Shown here: one piece after another, positions 19,290 through 28,732 of the stretch
Layout: each line of letters opens with the position of its first letter
Position numbering within the stretch: the first letter of the stretch is position 1
Source: Desmonostoc muscorum FACHB-395
GTDB lineage: Bacteria > Cyanobacteriota > Cyanobacteriia > Cyanobacteriales > Nostocaceae
Direction of reading: 5' to 3'
Assembly: GCF_014698035.1 (NCBI RefSeq)
Contig: NZ_JACJSF010000001.1
Coordinates: 221,211-285,210, forward strand
DNA: 64,000 nt
Translations under genes and position numbers: made by a program
The notes under the pieces: generated by a model
Database searches by the model: none
Told to the model about the DNA's origin: nothing
Seen by the model: the letters and a program-made list of their open reading frames with translations, nothing else

Positions 19290-19664
19290 ATGTACTATTT
19301 TCCTCTACAACCACCCTATTTCCTCTTACTCGTTGGCTTTTTGACAGCATTAACATCTGGTTTGGCATTATCTGGCACTTTGAAAGTAATTGTGCAGAAT
19401 TGGCCAAGCGAAAAAGCAGAAAATACTGAACCACGTTCCTCTCTAAAACAATTACTTGTGCCATTTATCGGTATTACTGGCGGGACTTGTCTATTTCTAT
19501 CTTCAGGCTTAGAGATATTTGGCTTTCCCTCCACGTTGGCTTTAGGAGTCGGTCTACCAATTAGTTTGTTTACTTGTTTATTAGTTTGGTTGCAGCTGGG
19601 AAGTATGATGACCTTTATAGAACGAGAAGGGATGCAATCTTTAGATTTAGATTCTTTTTCTTAG
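19290..19664 (+). CDS. Small conserved-looking membrane protein, function unknown
   Basis: The 124 residues contain three hydrophobic segments at about 8-33, 50-75 and 77-103. No known domain was recognised. The ATG has a clear AGGAG site, and the gene begins 26 bp after the UbiB-like kinase gene, so both are probably in one transcript and may act on the same membrane process. A terminator follows at 19745. Confidence 0.7.
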   Translation: MYYFPLQPPYFLLLVGFLTALTSGLALSGTLKVIVQNWPSEKAENTEPRSSLKQLLVPFIGITGGTCLFLSSGLEIFGFPSTLALGVGLPISLFTCLLVWLQLGSMMTFIEREGMQSLDLDSFS

Positions 19665-19744
19665 ATTGATAAAATATGTTTAAGTTATTGTTAACTGAAC
19701 TGTCTTGAGATTGAGGATACCTCACTTATATAGGAATAAATTTA

Positions 19745-19770
19745 AATGCTCACCAACTGCGGTGAGCATT
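19745..19770 (+). terminator. Strong hairpin terminator
   Basis: The perfect 10-bp stem AATGCTCACC / GGTGAGCATT has a 6-nt loop and is followed by CATACTTTTC. It ends the UbiB-like/membrane-protein transcription unit. Confidence 0.8.
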
Positions 19771-20003
19771 CATACTTTTCTAGTAAGATTTTTTCAAGGC
19801 TTTGTATAGATCCAATTAATTTATGTCTTAATATCTTTTAAGAATTGCATAAAATTTTAGCAATTAGATGAAAATAGGTACTATTACAGTAGTCAGTTCC
19901 CACGTTATATATGTGATCATAGTGTTTGATTTAAATCAAAATAATTTGCATGATTATTTTTAATATAAGTCTCAGCTAAATTTTATTTCATCAATAAAAT
20001 CTT
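19771..20003. other. AT-rich intergenic region upstream of the glycan cluster
   Basis: The full gene-free stretch is 19665-20003. Apart from the terminator, only a small palindrome TTGATTTAAATCAA near 19925 is visible. A promoter for the gene at 20004 should be here but was not identified. Confidence 0.4.
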
Positions 20004-20888
20004 ATGAACCAAGAAAAATCAGACATTTGTTTTTGCACTTTAGCTTTAGGGAAAAGATATCGCTCTCATGCTTTCCTATTAGCTCAAGATATTGAAAAAC
20101 ATTTGCCAGGAGTATATTTAATTGTCCTAACAGATAAGCCAGAAGATTTTAAAATATATCCTAATGTTTTAGCATTTTACCATGAACAACAGAGCATTGG
20201 TTGTTACCACGATAAAAGGTTTGTAATTGCCAAAGCAATATCACTGTTTAATACTTGTATATTTGTCGATGCAGATATCAGAATATTAGAGAAGTTACAA
20301 CCAGATATAAAATGGCTTCCTGGCATAACAGCAAGAAGTTGTACCAGTATTGTCAAACACAATCAAGAATATATTAATTCAGCAAATGATGATTTCAAGG
20401 CAAATAGAGTTAGAGATTTGACCATTCTGAGCAAACTAGCACAAAAACTAGACCTGGATTTAGAAGATACTAATATTCAGTTTGTCATGGAAATGTTATT
20501 TGTAGTTACAAGGCAAGATGGGCGGGAAATCGAATTTATTAAGCAATGGGAAACTATTGCACTTTACTGTGAGTTAAATGGTTTTTATAGTGCTGAGGGT
20601 TATGCAATAGGATTAGCTGCTGCTAAGGCTGGATTACCAGTTCGATGGGATGCTATGGACGGTATTGTTTATTTCAAGGATTGGGTAGAACGGCAGAAAA
20701 TCAAAAAGGGACAAGCAAATCCAGATGAAACGCTGATATATTTTCAACAGCATGAAGCAATTGAATACCACAAAAATTCACTTTACCAAAAGCTATTGCA
20801 TAAGCTAAATAAATTTATTGGTTATTACTATCGGTACTTGCGTTTAAGACTTGCAGCATTGAGTAATTTTAATTTTTATCACCGATGA
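20004..20888 (+). CDS. Glycosyltransferase-like protein, function unknown
   Basis: The 294-residue protein opens with a beta strand and nucleotide-binding-like start (ICFCTLALGKRYRSHAFLLAQDI) and has a DxD-type motif in CIFVDADIRILEKL, which in GT-A glycosyltransferases binds the metal and sugar nucleotide. No firm family was recognised. It is the only plus-strand gene next to a large minus-strand glycosyltransferase cluster and converges on it (54 bp between stops). A role in glycan assembly is likely from motif and context, but the acceptor and sugar are unknown. Confidence 0.65.
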   Translation: MNQEKSDICFCTLALGKRYRSHAFLLAQDIEKHLPGVYLIVLTDKPEDFKIYPNVLAFYHEQQSIGCYHDKRFVIAKAISLFNTCIFVDADIRILEKLQPDIKWLPGITARSCTSIVKHNQEYINSANDDFKANRVRDLTILSKLAQKLDLDLEDTNIQFVMEMLFVVTRQDGREIEFIKQWETIALYCELNGFYSAEGYAIGLAAAKAGLPVRWDAMDGIVYFKDWVERQKIKKGQANPDETLIYFQQHEAIEYHKNSLYQKLLHKLNKFIGYYYRYLRLRLAALSNFNFYHR

Positions 20889-20942
20889 AAATTTGAAAAA
20901 AATCAACAAGCTGATTTAATTGGCATATCTTTGCTGAGTTAT

Positions 20943-22016
20943 TTAGTAACCACTAATTCTATCCTTGAAGTTACGATACTTTAATTTGATATTGTTTACT
21001 CTTTGCTGAATAAAACTACTAGTAGATTTTTGCAAAAGCGTTATCTGGCTTGGGCGGGTAAAACTTTGAGGCCGTTTTTCAGGTGATTTTAAATAGCGAT
21101 AATATAAGAAAACATCACGGTAAGGAATATCTACATCTTCACCTCCACAAAGCCGCACAAAAGCTGAAGAAGAAACACTCATATAGTGTAAGTAGGTCAA
21201 TCTCCGCCCTTGGTCATAGAGGATATTATCTACCACATCAAATTTAGAACTCCAGTGATTACCAGTTGCCTGCTCGCAGTCATCAAAAGCAAAGTTATAA
21301 TAGGAAATACCACTTCTCAACACCATGTAGTTAAATAAAGATTGGTCAGGTGCTAAAAAAGCCATGACATCTGCCTCACCCGATATTAATTTGCCTATTA
21401 AATCGGCTCTTATCGCTGGAGAAAAAATATTTTTCTTGGTTGCAAACCAACCAGCACAAAATACTTTATCTTGCAAGTTTTCTGAATTGAAAATTTGCTG
21501 TATTTGCTCTGGTGAACCATCAAAAATAAATTTTAAGTCAGATTTATATTGAAAATCATTGACTACCCAATCAGATGTATCTAATTTTTCATATACATAA
21601 TCTACTGGCCCCATTAACAAGGTATCTGCATCAAAATAAATAAACCTATCAAAGGGTCCATCCACAGCACAAAATTTGCGGTGCATTGGTAACTCATAGA
21701 GTTCTGAAAAACCCCACTCTCGCCAAGTTTTTTGCGCTCTAGGATAATTTTTCCATATCTGAGTTGCAAAGTTATCCCAATAAGCTATGGAATCAGAATT
21801 TTCAAATAAAGTGACATTATCTCTAGATGCAATCTCTGCTTTTACTTTGTCTAAGCGTTGATTATATGGAAGTATACAAATAGGAATTTTCCTACCAGCA
21901 TTAGCTTCTATACTGTTGAGCAATGCTACTAGTTGGTCATAGACAACATCATTGGCTAGGATGTAAATACCATCAATCATTGGGATACTCCTAATATTAA
22001 GTGCGGGCAGCAACAA
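20943..22016 (-). CDS. GT-A-like protein, Npun_R2821/Npun_R2823-type family
   Basis: This 357-residue protein is a paralogue of the gene products at 21997-22887 and 22891-23871. They share an N-terminal IY(I/V)xAND opening, the LVALLNSI helix, and a DxD motif (here FIYFDADTLLMGP). They also share a C-terminal YDQGRRLTYLHYM element. The pattern is that of GT-A-fold, GT8-like transferases. I recall the Npun_R2821/Npun_R2823 family name for such cyanobacterial proteins, but could not verify it here. Its 5-prime end overlaps the upstream gene by 20 bp. The specificity is unknown. Confidence 0.7.
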   Translation of the reverse strand: MLLPALNIRSIPMIDGIYILANDVVYDQLVALLNSIEANAGRKIPICILPYNQRLDKVKAEIASRDNVTLFENSDSIAYWDNFATQIWKNYPRAQKTWREWGFSELYELPMHRKFCAVDGPFDRFIYFDADTLLMGPVDYVYEKLDTSDWVVNDFQYKSDLKFIFDGSPEQIQQIFNSENLQDKVFCAGWFATKKNIFSPAIRADLIGKLISGEADVMAFLAPDQSLFNYMVLRSGISYYNFAFDDCEQATGNHWSSKFDVVDNILYDQGRRLTYLHYMSVSSSAFVRLCGGEDVDIPYRDVFLYYRYLKSPEKRPQSFTRPSQITLLQKSTSSFIQQRVNNIKLKYRNFKDRISGY

Positions 22017-22887
22017 AAGGAAATAAACGGCGAGTCAGTTTAGAGATGAAAGCAAATTTACCCTCATGGAGATAGCGATAGTGTTCCCACAATTGCCAAT
22101 AGGGACTACCAGTTTTCATCCGTGTACCAGCCCAGTGGAGATATTTTAGTCGTTGTCCTCGATCATAGAGGGCATAATCTTGCTGTTGGAAACTTTGTGA
22201 ACCCGCCCAGCTACCAGGCCCACCACCAGGAATTTTGACGAGATTTCCTCGTTTGGTAATCAGTTTGAGAACAAGATAATTTAAAATTGGTTGGTCTGTA
22301 ACTCCTTCAGAAAAATCGAAATATTCACGATGCGCTGCACACTCGCGCAAAGCTTCATCCATTTGTTCTTCGGTAATAACTCCTTTTCTCGAAGCCCAAA
22401 AGCCACTATTAAAAACATCTTGAAGTTGAGCATCAGAAAAAATTTGCTGCTCTTTCACAAATGGGGAAAAGATATTTCGTAGTTTGTCATTGGCATGATG
22501 GTAATCACAACAGAAGAAATCGACTTCTGAAAGTTTGTCTAAATTGTCGGCGATTTTTTCAAAAACGACAATATCTGTATCAATATAAATAAATTCATCT
22601 AAAGGGCCAAACCACGCCACCAGTTTACGCATTTTGTTTGGTAAGGCGAGGAAATCTCGATCAAAAATTTCTCCGATGCGTTTGGTAAATTTATCAATAA
22701 GTTCCAAATCGGGGAAAATTTGCACTTTGTGTAAGGTAGAAAGCTGTTCTGCTACCTTGTGATAATTTTCGTTAAATGGTATCAGATAAATGGTTACTTC
22801 TGGATCATAGTAACGAATACTATTTAGTAAAGCGATCGCATTATCAATAACACGATCGTTGGCAACAATATAAATTCCCCTACTCAT
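21997..22887 (-). CDS. GT-A-like protein, second tandem paralogue
   Basis: At 296 aa this is the shortest of three related tandem genes. It has the same layout: GIYIVANDRVIDNAIALLNSI at the N-terminus, FIYIDTDIVVFEKI as DxD motif, and YDRGQRLKYLHWAGT near the C-terminus. It lacks about 50 residues at the C-terminal end relative to the 357-residue paralogue. It starts 3 bp after the stop of the upstream paralogue and overlaps the downstream one by 20 bp, so the genes are translationally linked. Confidence 0.7.
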   Translation of the reverse strand: MSRGIYIVANDRVIDNAIALLNSIRYYDPEVTIYLIPFNENYHKVAEQLSTLHKVQIFPDLELIDKFTKRIGEIFDRDFLALPNKMRKLVAWFGPLDEFIYIDTDIVVFEKIADNLDKLSEVDFFCCDYHHANDKLRNIFSPFVKEQQIFSDAQLQDVFNSGFWASRKGVITEEQMDEALRECAAHREYFDFSEGVTDQPILNYLVLKLITKRGNLVKIPGGGPGSWAGSQSFQQQDYALYDRGQRLKYLHWAGTRMKTGSPYWQLWEHYRYLHEGKFAFISKLTRRLFPFVAART

Positions 22888-22890
22888 AAA

Positions 22891-23871
22891 TTATCCTTGG
22901 TTAATTAACTTAAGTTTTCGCAAAGCTCTTGTAAGTAAATTTGGTACTGGAGCGTCATTATAATTCTTAGGAGGGTTTTGAAAGATGGGACGCTTATCTG
23001 GTTCGTTTAAGTAACGATAGTAGAGAAATAAATCTCGATAGGGAAAATCAATATTTTCTCCAGCACAGACTGCTTGATTAATATTAGGAGGGATACCAAT
23101 ATAATGAAGGTAGGTTAGCCGATTCCCTTTGTCATAAAGAAGGTGTTCTCGTTCCTCGAAGTGCTTAGATGTGGCAGAACATCCTGTCTTTTCATTATCT
23201 GGCAGTTGACGAGCAAAGTTATAAATAGAAAGATTAGACCTCATTACCATGTAGTTTATTAGTGGTTGTTCTCCAGCACCACCATACAAAATTTCTGCCT
23301 CACCATTTTTTAAATGCGATATCAGTAGATATCTTTGTTCTGAGTTAAATATTCCCCGTTTTGCGCCATAGAAACCGGAGCAAAAGATTTCAGAATCAAT
23401 CCGCTTTTTCTCGAAAACTTCTAGTAATTTTGGCGAGTTAACATTATATATCTTACTAACGTCTTTAAATTGGAAATCGTAGACAACAAAATCATAAGTA
23501 TCTAGCTTTTCAAACACTGATGCCAGAGAATTCATCACCAAGGTGTCTGCATCTAAATAGATAAATTTATCGAATGGCCCATCAAAGGCGCAAAAACGGC
23601 GGTGAGCGCCATACAACCGTGATTTACTCCGATTCAATCGCTCTGGTGCTGCTGAGAGCATAAATTGATCCCAACGGTTGATTGATTCTTGATTCTCGTA
23701 AAGAAATACATTAGGGCGTTTAGCTATTTCATCAGAAATTCGCTGTGTCTGATCGTCGAAAGGATAGATACAAACAGGAGTTTCGGGGCCCAAAATAACA
23801 TCAATACTGTTGAGCAAAGCCACCAGTTGATCGAAAACATAATCATTGCCAAGGGTACAAATACCATTCAT
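22891..23871 (-). CDS. GT-A-like protein, third tandem paralogue
   Basis: The 326-residue protein is closest to the 357-residue paralogue: both have FDQLVALLNSI or a near match, RRFCAFDGPFDKFIYLDADT around the DxD motif, and FPYRDLFLYYRYL near the C-terminus. It begins 3 bp after the fucosyltransferase-like gene stop. As with its relatives, a sugar nucleotide-dependent transferase activity is inferred from the DxD motif, not shown. Confidence 0.7.
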   Translation of the reverse strand: MNGICTLGNDYVFDQLVALLNSIDVILGPETPVCIYPFDDQTQRISDEIAKRPNVFLYENQESINRWDQFMLSAAPERLNRSKSRLYGAHRRFCAFDGPFDKFIYLDADTLVMNSLASVFEKLDTYDFVVYDFQFKDVSKIYNVNSPKLLEVFEKKRIDSEIFCSGFYGAKRGIFNSEQRYLLISHLKNGEAEILYGGAGEQPLINYMVMRSNLSIYNFARQLPDNEKTGCSATSKHFEEREHLLYDKGNRLTYLHYIGIPPNINQAVCAGENIDFPYRDLFLYYRYLNEPDKRPIFQNPPKNYNDAPVPNLLTRALRKLKLINQG

Positions 23872-23874
23872 AAT

Positions 23875-24834
23875 TTATGAGTGTTGATCAACAAAGTTCG
23901 ATAACCAGTTAAGTAAGTTTAATTTATGTAAAATGATTTGACGTGCTTCTGCGATCGCATCTTTGGCAGCATACCAAGCATCAGGTGTAGCTGTCACTTC
24001 TTTGATGTAGGCAATGCCTTTTTCATCTAAACTGGGCAACCGCAAAAAACTACCAGGTGGCAATAATTTATCAGCAGCCGGGCCACCATAGTAAATTGGT
24101 AGACACCAGGAAAGTAAACTATCCCAAAGTTTCTCACTGACATACCAATTATTATCAGCATAATTTTCAATTGCCAAATTGTAATAGTATGGTGCCATCC
24201 CATACCATTTATTACCTAGTTCTCCCGATTTTTTAGCCGATTCTGGTAAGTTACGCCCATATAAATCAAATTTTATGCCACTAGATTGTAGCGACTGCAA
24301 AAAGTCTAAACGCTGGCGATGTTTGGCTGTACGACTTATTCCCGAAGTAATCCAACTACATGGGGCAACCTTTTGAGGTGGTGGCATTTCATTTAAATCT
24401 TGAAATGAATTTGAATGATACCAAATAGCAGGCATATAGTCAGGAGTTGGGGCAAAATCATCGGGGCCAGAAATGTAGCCGCAATACTTCTGGGCTTGTT
24501 GATAATTATGATTAGTTATTTCGACAATTTCATCTAAAGGTGGTTCTCTTAACAAATAAATAATCCGCTCTTTGTTGACACCACGCAGTAGAGAATCAAC
24601 ATTTACTACTGATTTTTGCTGCCGTTTGCGAAAGCTATCTAACCAAGATTTTTGTGGCGCTGCTTGGGGAAAATCAAATTGATACATCAGTAGAAAATCT
24701 GGTTTGGTTGCTAGTGCCTGCATTTGCATATTGCCCCAAACTCCAAATTGATGCGGGGTTTGTTGCCACAGCCAATCGGCTCTAGTTTCTAAACCTCGAT
24801 AGCCACTAATCATACCTACAGTTTTTATAGTCAT
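23875..24834 (-). CDS. Glycosyltransferase family 10 (alpha-fucosyltransferase-like)
   Basis: The C-terminal half has the hallmark of GT10: NWYVSEKLWDSLLSWCLPIYYGGPAADKLLP matches the conserved VTEKLWDAL...PVYYG region that binds GDP-fucose. The upstream IENYAD also fits. GT10 enzymes add fucose or related sugars to glycans. The length (319 aa) is typical. It lies in a minus-strand run of glycosyltransferases, 48 bp after a GT4 enzyme and 3 bp before a GT-A-like gene. The sugar donor cannot be confirmed, since no GDP-fucose synthesis genes are in the window. Confidence 0.8.
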   Translation of the reverse strand: MTIKTVGMISGYRGLETRADWLWQQTPHQFGVWGNMQMQALATKPDFLLMYQFDFPQAAPQKSWLDSFRKRQQKSVVNVDSLLRGVNKERIIYLLREPPLDEIVEITNHNYQQAQKYCGYISGPDDFAPTPDYMPAIWYHSNSFQDLNEMPPPQKVAPCSWITSGISRTAKHRQRLDFLQSLQSSGIKFDLYGRNLPESAKKSGELGNKWYGMAPYYYNLAIENYADNNWYVSEKLWDSLLSWCLPIYYGGPAADKLLPPGSFLRLPSLDEKGIAYIKEVTATPDAWYAAKDAIAEARQIILHKLNLLNWLSNFVDQHS

Positions 24835-24840
24835 TTTAGT

Positions 24841-24870
24841 TATTTGTCATTTGTCATTTATCATTTGTCT
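24841..24870. repeat. Heptameric short tandem repeat (opposite orientation)
   Basis: TTGTCAT units, the complement of the ATGACAA repeats elsewhere, fill the space between the GT4 and GT10 genes. Confidence 0.75.
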
Positions 24871-24882
24871 TCTAGATTCTTT

Positions 24883-26121
24883 TTATGCGATAAATAGGGG
24901 TAGCAGAGATTCATCAACATAACTAAGAATTTTTGCGGCTCGATTTTCCCAAGAAAACTGCTTGACAAATTCGATACTATCTGGATAACCTTCTATTTTT
25001 CTAGGATGAGTTTCTAAAACCTGCTTCAGACTTTCGGCAAATTTGCTTGGGTTATCTGGTTCACACCAAGCAGCGATTGCTTTTGTATCTTGAAACTCAA
25101 CTAATGAAGGAATTTCCGTCGAGACAATTGGAGTTCCAGAGGCGAAGTAATCAAACAGCTTTAAAGGAGATGTGAAAGTTGCTGCTTTTCCCGAACAATG
25201 AGGGTGAGCTAAAACATCTGCTGCTTGTAGCAAAGATGCTAACTCATTATGCAAGACATAGCCCAAAAATTGAATATTATAAACCTGTTTTTCTTTCACC
25301 AATTGCTGATAATATTCTACTTCTGCTGGCTTACCTCCTGCACAGGCAAATTGTACATTAGGCATTTCATTAGCCACATCAATTAGTACATCAATACCTT
25401 TAAATTGCTGTAACGCTCCCGCATAAACTACCAATTTTTGGTTTGCATCTCGCAATAGTTTTTGTCGCCATTCTGCGGCTTTTTCTGGTTGTCTCTGCAT
25501 AAACAAACGATTGAAACCATTGTGCAGCTTAATTACTTTTTCTGGCGGCATTCCATTTTTAATCATGCTTTCACGGATTGTTTCTACAACGGTGACAGCT
25601 ATTTGTAACAGTGGATTTGTAACAATTTCTTGCTCAAATGGTTTCTCTTCATGGTGGTGGTGTTCATAAATTGCCGGAATGCCATTTTTGATGGCAGCTT
25701 TGACAAAATTCCAGTTGCGACTATGGACAAGTTTAGTAGTTGGAAGTATATGAAATGGTAAATAGTACTTGCTTGCAATGGTGTTGGAGTCAGTAAATTT
25801 GCTCGAAAAATGGTCAATCGGCCAAGGCATCGGTAATGGAGCAACTTTTAATTTGTCATGAAGATTGTAATATTCAATAAGTTCTGTTGGGGTTTTTCTC
25901 GGTTGAAAAGGACGCAATAAATTAATTGGGTTATTAGCTTTTGCTCCTTTCTCAGGGTATACCAAAACTGTTGAGTATCCCAAGTTAGCGGCGGCATTAG
26001 CTGCATTTGTAGACTGCACTAGATGAGCCTCTGGCTGGGGTAATTCTTCACCGATGAAAAAAATGTAGTGTTTTTTTAAAGTATTATTTTTCATAATTTT
26101 AGACATTAATACTATCCTCAA
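24883..26121 (-). CDS. Glycosyltransferase family 4 protein
   Basis: This is a GT-B fold transferase. The C-terminal nucleotide-sugar domain has VVYAGALQQFKGIDVLI, VQFACAGG, VQFLGYV and the E-containing PLKLFDYFASGTPIVST motif, in the order seen in GT4 enzymes. The N-terminal acceptor domain is more divergent. The annotated start overlaps the exporter gene by 23 bp; a downstream start at MKNNTLKKHYIFFIGEELPQP would remove the overlap. It is likely a step in the assembly of the polysaccharide exported by the adjacent ABC protein. Confidence 0.87.
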   Translation of the reverse strand: MRIVLMSKIMKNNTLKKHYIFFIGEELPQPEAHLVQSTNAANAAANLGYSTVLVYPEKGAKANNPINLLRPFQPRKTPTELIEYYNLHDKLKVAPLPMPWPIDHFSSKFTDSNTIASKYYLPFHILPTTKLVHSRNWNFVKAAIKNGIPAIYEHHHHEEKPFEQEIVTNPLLQIAVTVVETIRESMIKNGMPPEKVIKLHNGFNRLFMQRQPEKAAEWRQKLLRDANQKLVVYAGALQQFKGIDVLIDVANEMPNVQFACAGGKPAEVEYYQQLVKEKQVYNIQFLGYVLHNELASLLQAADVLAHPHCSGKAATFTSPLKLFDYFASGTPIVSTEIPSLVEFQDTKAIAAWCEPDNPSKFAESLKQVLETHPRKIEGYPDSIEFVKQFSWENRAAKILSYVDESLLPLFIA

Positions 26122-28420
26122 ATTTTTCTAAATTATTCAGAAGACATATAGTAGATTCATAAGTTTCACTAATTAATTCATTTGGCTCTTGGGGAGTGTC
26201 TATCAAATTATCTGCTAGAGAGCGGAGAGAGCTAAGTATGAGATTAAGAGAAGTTCTAAACTCAACGGAAAGATGATTAAAGTTTTGATAATAGTCGCTG
26301 ATGATATTTTGATTTTGGTCAGAAATTGAGAGAATCTGCCCCCTTATTTGTAAGTTAATCACATCCTCAAAAATATCAATGGTGTTGAGAATTCGCCAGG
26401 CTGATTTGTAAGAGTCTTCAATTAATTTGTGCCGTTCTTGAGAATCGTTTTCCAGATCATCAAGCAATAAGCGCAGTAATCCAATCATTGAGTTCAACTG
26501 TGTCCGAATTTCGTGAGAGATACGGAGCAAGCTTTGATTGTGTTTAGTAGCGGCTTCAGGACGATCGACAAATTTCTTTGAGTTTAGGCGCATTGCCTTA
26601 ATAATTTTTGTCTGAATCAAATTTTTATTAGGGCGATCGCTAAATTGCATGGAGTACAAGCGTGAATAGTAAGCACCTTTTTGCAAAAGTTCTTCATGGG
26701 TTCCTACTTCTACCACCTGTCCTTGATCTAACACAGCTATTTGATCGGCTTTTTGGACTGTAGAAAGGCGGTGAGCAATTACTAAGGTGGTGCGATCGCG
26801 ACTAAGATCGTCAAGTGCAGATTGTACTAATCGTTCGGAAACGGTATCTAAAGCGCTGGTGGCTTCATCTAAAATCAGAATTTCGGGATTTTGGAGGAGG
26901 GCACGGGCGATCGCTAATCTTTGCCTTTGTCCACCAGACAACATTACGCCGCGATCGCCAATTAGGGTGTCAAATCCTTGAGGCAATTTGCTAATAAACT
27001 CATAAGCATTTGCCCGCTTTGCTGCTGTCAAAATCTCATCGTCAGTAGCCTCTGCTCGCCCATAGGCGATGTTATTTTGCACCGAGTCATTAAAAAGAAA
27101 GGTATCTTGACTAACAATCCCCATCCGCTTCCGTAGGGATACTAGCTCGAACTCCCGCAAATCGGTGCCGTCAATGGTAATACTGCCAGCGATCGGGTCA
27201 TAAAATCTGGGTAAAAGGTCTGCCAAAGTAGATTTACCAGCCCCAGAACCGCCTACCAATGCTAAGGTCGTACCACGCGGTAAATATAAATTTACATCTT
27301 TGAGTACCAACTTTTCATGACCAGGGTAGGAAAAGCAAAGAGAATTAAAAGATACTCCTTCTTCTAATTTTGTGTAGGGAATCTTACCTTTCTCCATGAA
27401 CGGCTTATCGTGCAAGCTTAAAAACTCATTCGTCACATCCACACTAGCTGCGGTACTAGCAAAGTTGCTGCGAATAGTATTTAACTGAGAAATCAATGGC
27501 AGCACTCGCAGCAGCACTAATAAATATGTCAGGAGTACGGTAGAAAGAGAAGAAACCTGTTGAGCAAAGAAGGTTTTGCTCAAAAGTACAATCAGCAGTA
27601 AAGCTGTAATACCCATTACCTCACTTAGAGGTGTAATGGCTTCCGAATTAACTTGAGATTGGAAATCTGCTAATTCGCGATCGCGAATTAGTTTTTTAAT
27701 CCGTTGATATTCTTTTTCTTCATTTCCCGTCGATTTTACCAATCTAATTCCGTTCAGAGTTTCCAGTACGGAGACTGAATATGCTCTAGACATCTCACTC
27801 AGCTGCTTCCCAAAATTTCTGGACCGGGAAATTGCATACTGATTTACTAACGTCACCAACGATAACAAAAGCGTAGCAGCAATTGTCAACTGCCAAGAAA
27901 TTGACAGCAACAAACTGACAAAAACTAAAATTGTGATTGCCAGGATAACTATCTTGACGATACTACCTATAGAACTTGCAGACCGGCCAATTTCTCCACC
28001 AAGACGGTTGATTAAATCTCCAACCTTAGTTTTGGCATAATAATCTATATCAATTTCTAGTAATAGCTTTAACCCAGTTTCGCGCATATCTGATGTTAGC
28101 TTTCGGGTTAAAGAACTCGATGCTAAGGAACTGGCATAAGTAGCTAAATTCTTTAAAATAATTGTGAAGATAATTGCCCCAGCCATTACTCCTATCCGGT
28201 AAGGTTCTGGAGTATTATCAAAGGGAGATATCATCGTTTTTAGGATAGGAGGAGCAGTACTTAAATCTACTTCTTGTCCCACGATTTTTAAAACCACTGG
28301 CACAATTAAAGCGGTGCTAATCCCATTAAATAAAGCTCCAGAAAATCCTAACAATATTGTCAGCAGAATCAAACCTGGATAGGGTCTAGCGAATCGTAAT
28401 AGCAGTTTTCTGGTAGACAT
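26099..28420 (-). CDS. MsbA-like ABC exporter fused to a histidine-kinase phosphoacceptor-like C-terminus
   Basis: Residues 1-320 form the six-helix type 1 exporter domain. The ATPase domain has Walker A GGSGAGKST near 389-397, the signature LSGGQRQR near 495, and EILILDEATSALD. This resembles lipid, lipopolysaccharide and heterocyst polysaccharide (HepA-type) exporters. After the normal end (about residue 590), about 180 extra residues follow. They contain LRISHEIRTQLNSMIG, a HisKA H-box with H636, and a second similar helix pair where the His is V719. There is no kinase ATP-binding (HATPase_c) domain. It sits among glycosyltransferases and probably exports their product. Confidence 0.87.
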   Translation of the reverse strand: MSTRKLLLRFARPYPGLILLTILLGFSGALFNGISTALIVPVVLKIVGQEVDLSTAPPILKTMISPFDNTPEPYRIGVMAGAIIFTIILKNLATYASSLASSSLTRKLTSDMRETGLKLLLEIDIDYYAKTKVGDLINRLGGEIGRSASSIGSIVKIVILAITILVFVSLLLSISWQLTIAATLLLSLVTLVNQYAISRSRNFGKQLSEMSRAYSVSVLETLNGIRLVKSTGNEEKEYQRIKKLIRDRELADFQSQVNSEAITPLSEVMGITALLLIVLLSKTFFAQQVSSLSTVLLTYLLVLLRVLPLISQLNTIRSNFASTAASVDVTNEFLSLHDKPFMEKGKIPYTKLEEGVSFNSLCFSYPGHEKLVLKDVNLYLPRGTTLALVGGSGAGKSTLADLLPRFYDPIAGSITIDGTDLREFELVSLRKRMGIVSQDTFLFNDSVQNNIAYGRAEATDDEILTAAKRANAYEFISKLPQGFDTLIGDRGVMLSGGQRQRLAIARALLQNPEILILDEATSALDTVSERLVQSALDDLSRDRTTLVIAHRLSTVQKADQIAVLDQGQVVEVGTHEELLQKGAYYSRLYSMQFSDRPNKNLIQTKIIKAMRLNSKKFVDRPEAATKHNQSLLRISHEIRTQLNSMIGLLRLLLDDLENDSQERHKLIEDSYKSAWRILNTIDIFEDVINLQIRGQILSISDQNQNIISDYYQNFNHLSVEFRTSLNLILSSLRSLADNLIDTPQEPNELISETYESTICLLNNLEKFEDSINV

Positions 28421-28732
28421 TGGGTATTTCTATGCAATTTTCACTTATTAATATTATTCACAAATCACTTGCCAAACTTGCTAATATCAAATAAAACAAA
28501 ACTAAATAATTTTCAATATCCCAACAAAAGAGGCAGTTATTGCTGGAAGAATATTGCCCGATCGCAAGGGGAGATTACAAGAGCGATTTTTTACTGCCGC
28601 CATCAAAGTGAGCTTGTGGTTTGAGTCCTCACAACTTTTGCGTGGTCTCAATTTATCCAAGATTGAACCCCCAACTGAAAAGTTCCTCTACCTCCCACTT
28701 TCTTCAATTTACGCTTCCTTACATATTAATAT
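28421..28732. other. Intergenic region, no gene supported
   Basis: This 312 bp lies upstream of the exporter. A plus-strand frame at 28554-28787 (77 aa) runs into the antisense of the next gene and has no recognisable domain or ribosome site. A promoter for the exporter-glycosyltransferase run may be here, but none was identified. Confidence 0.4.
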
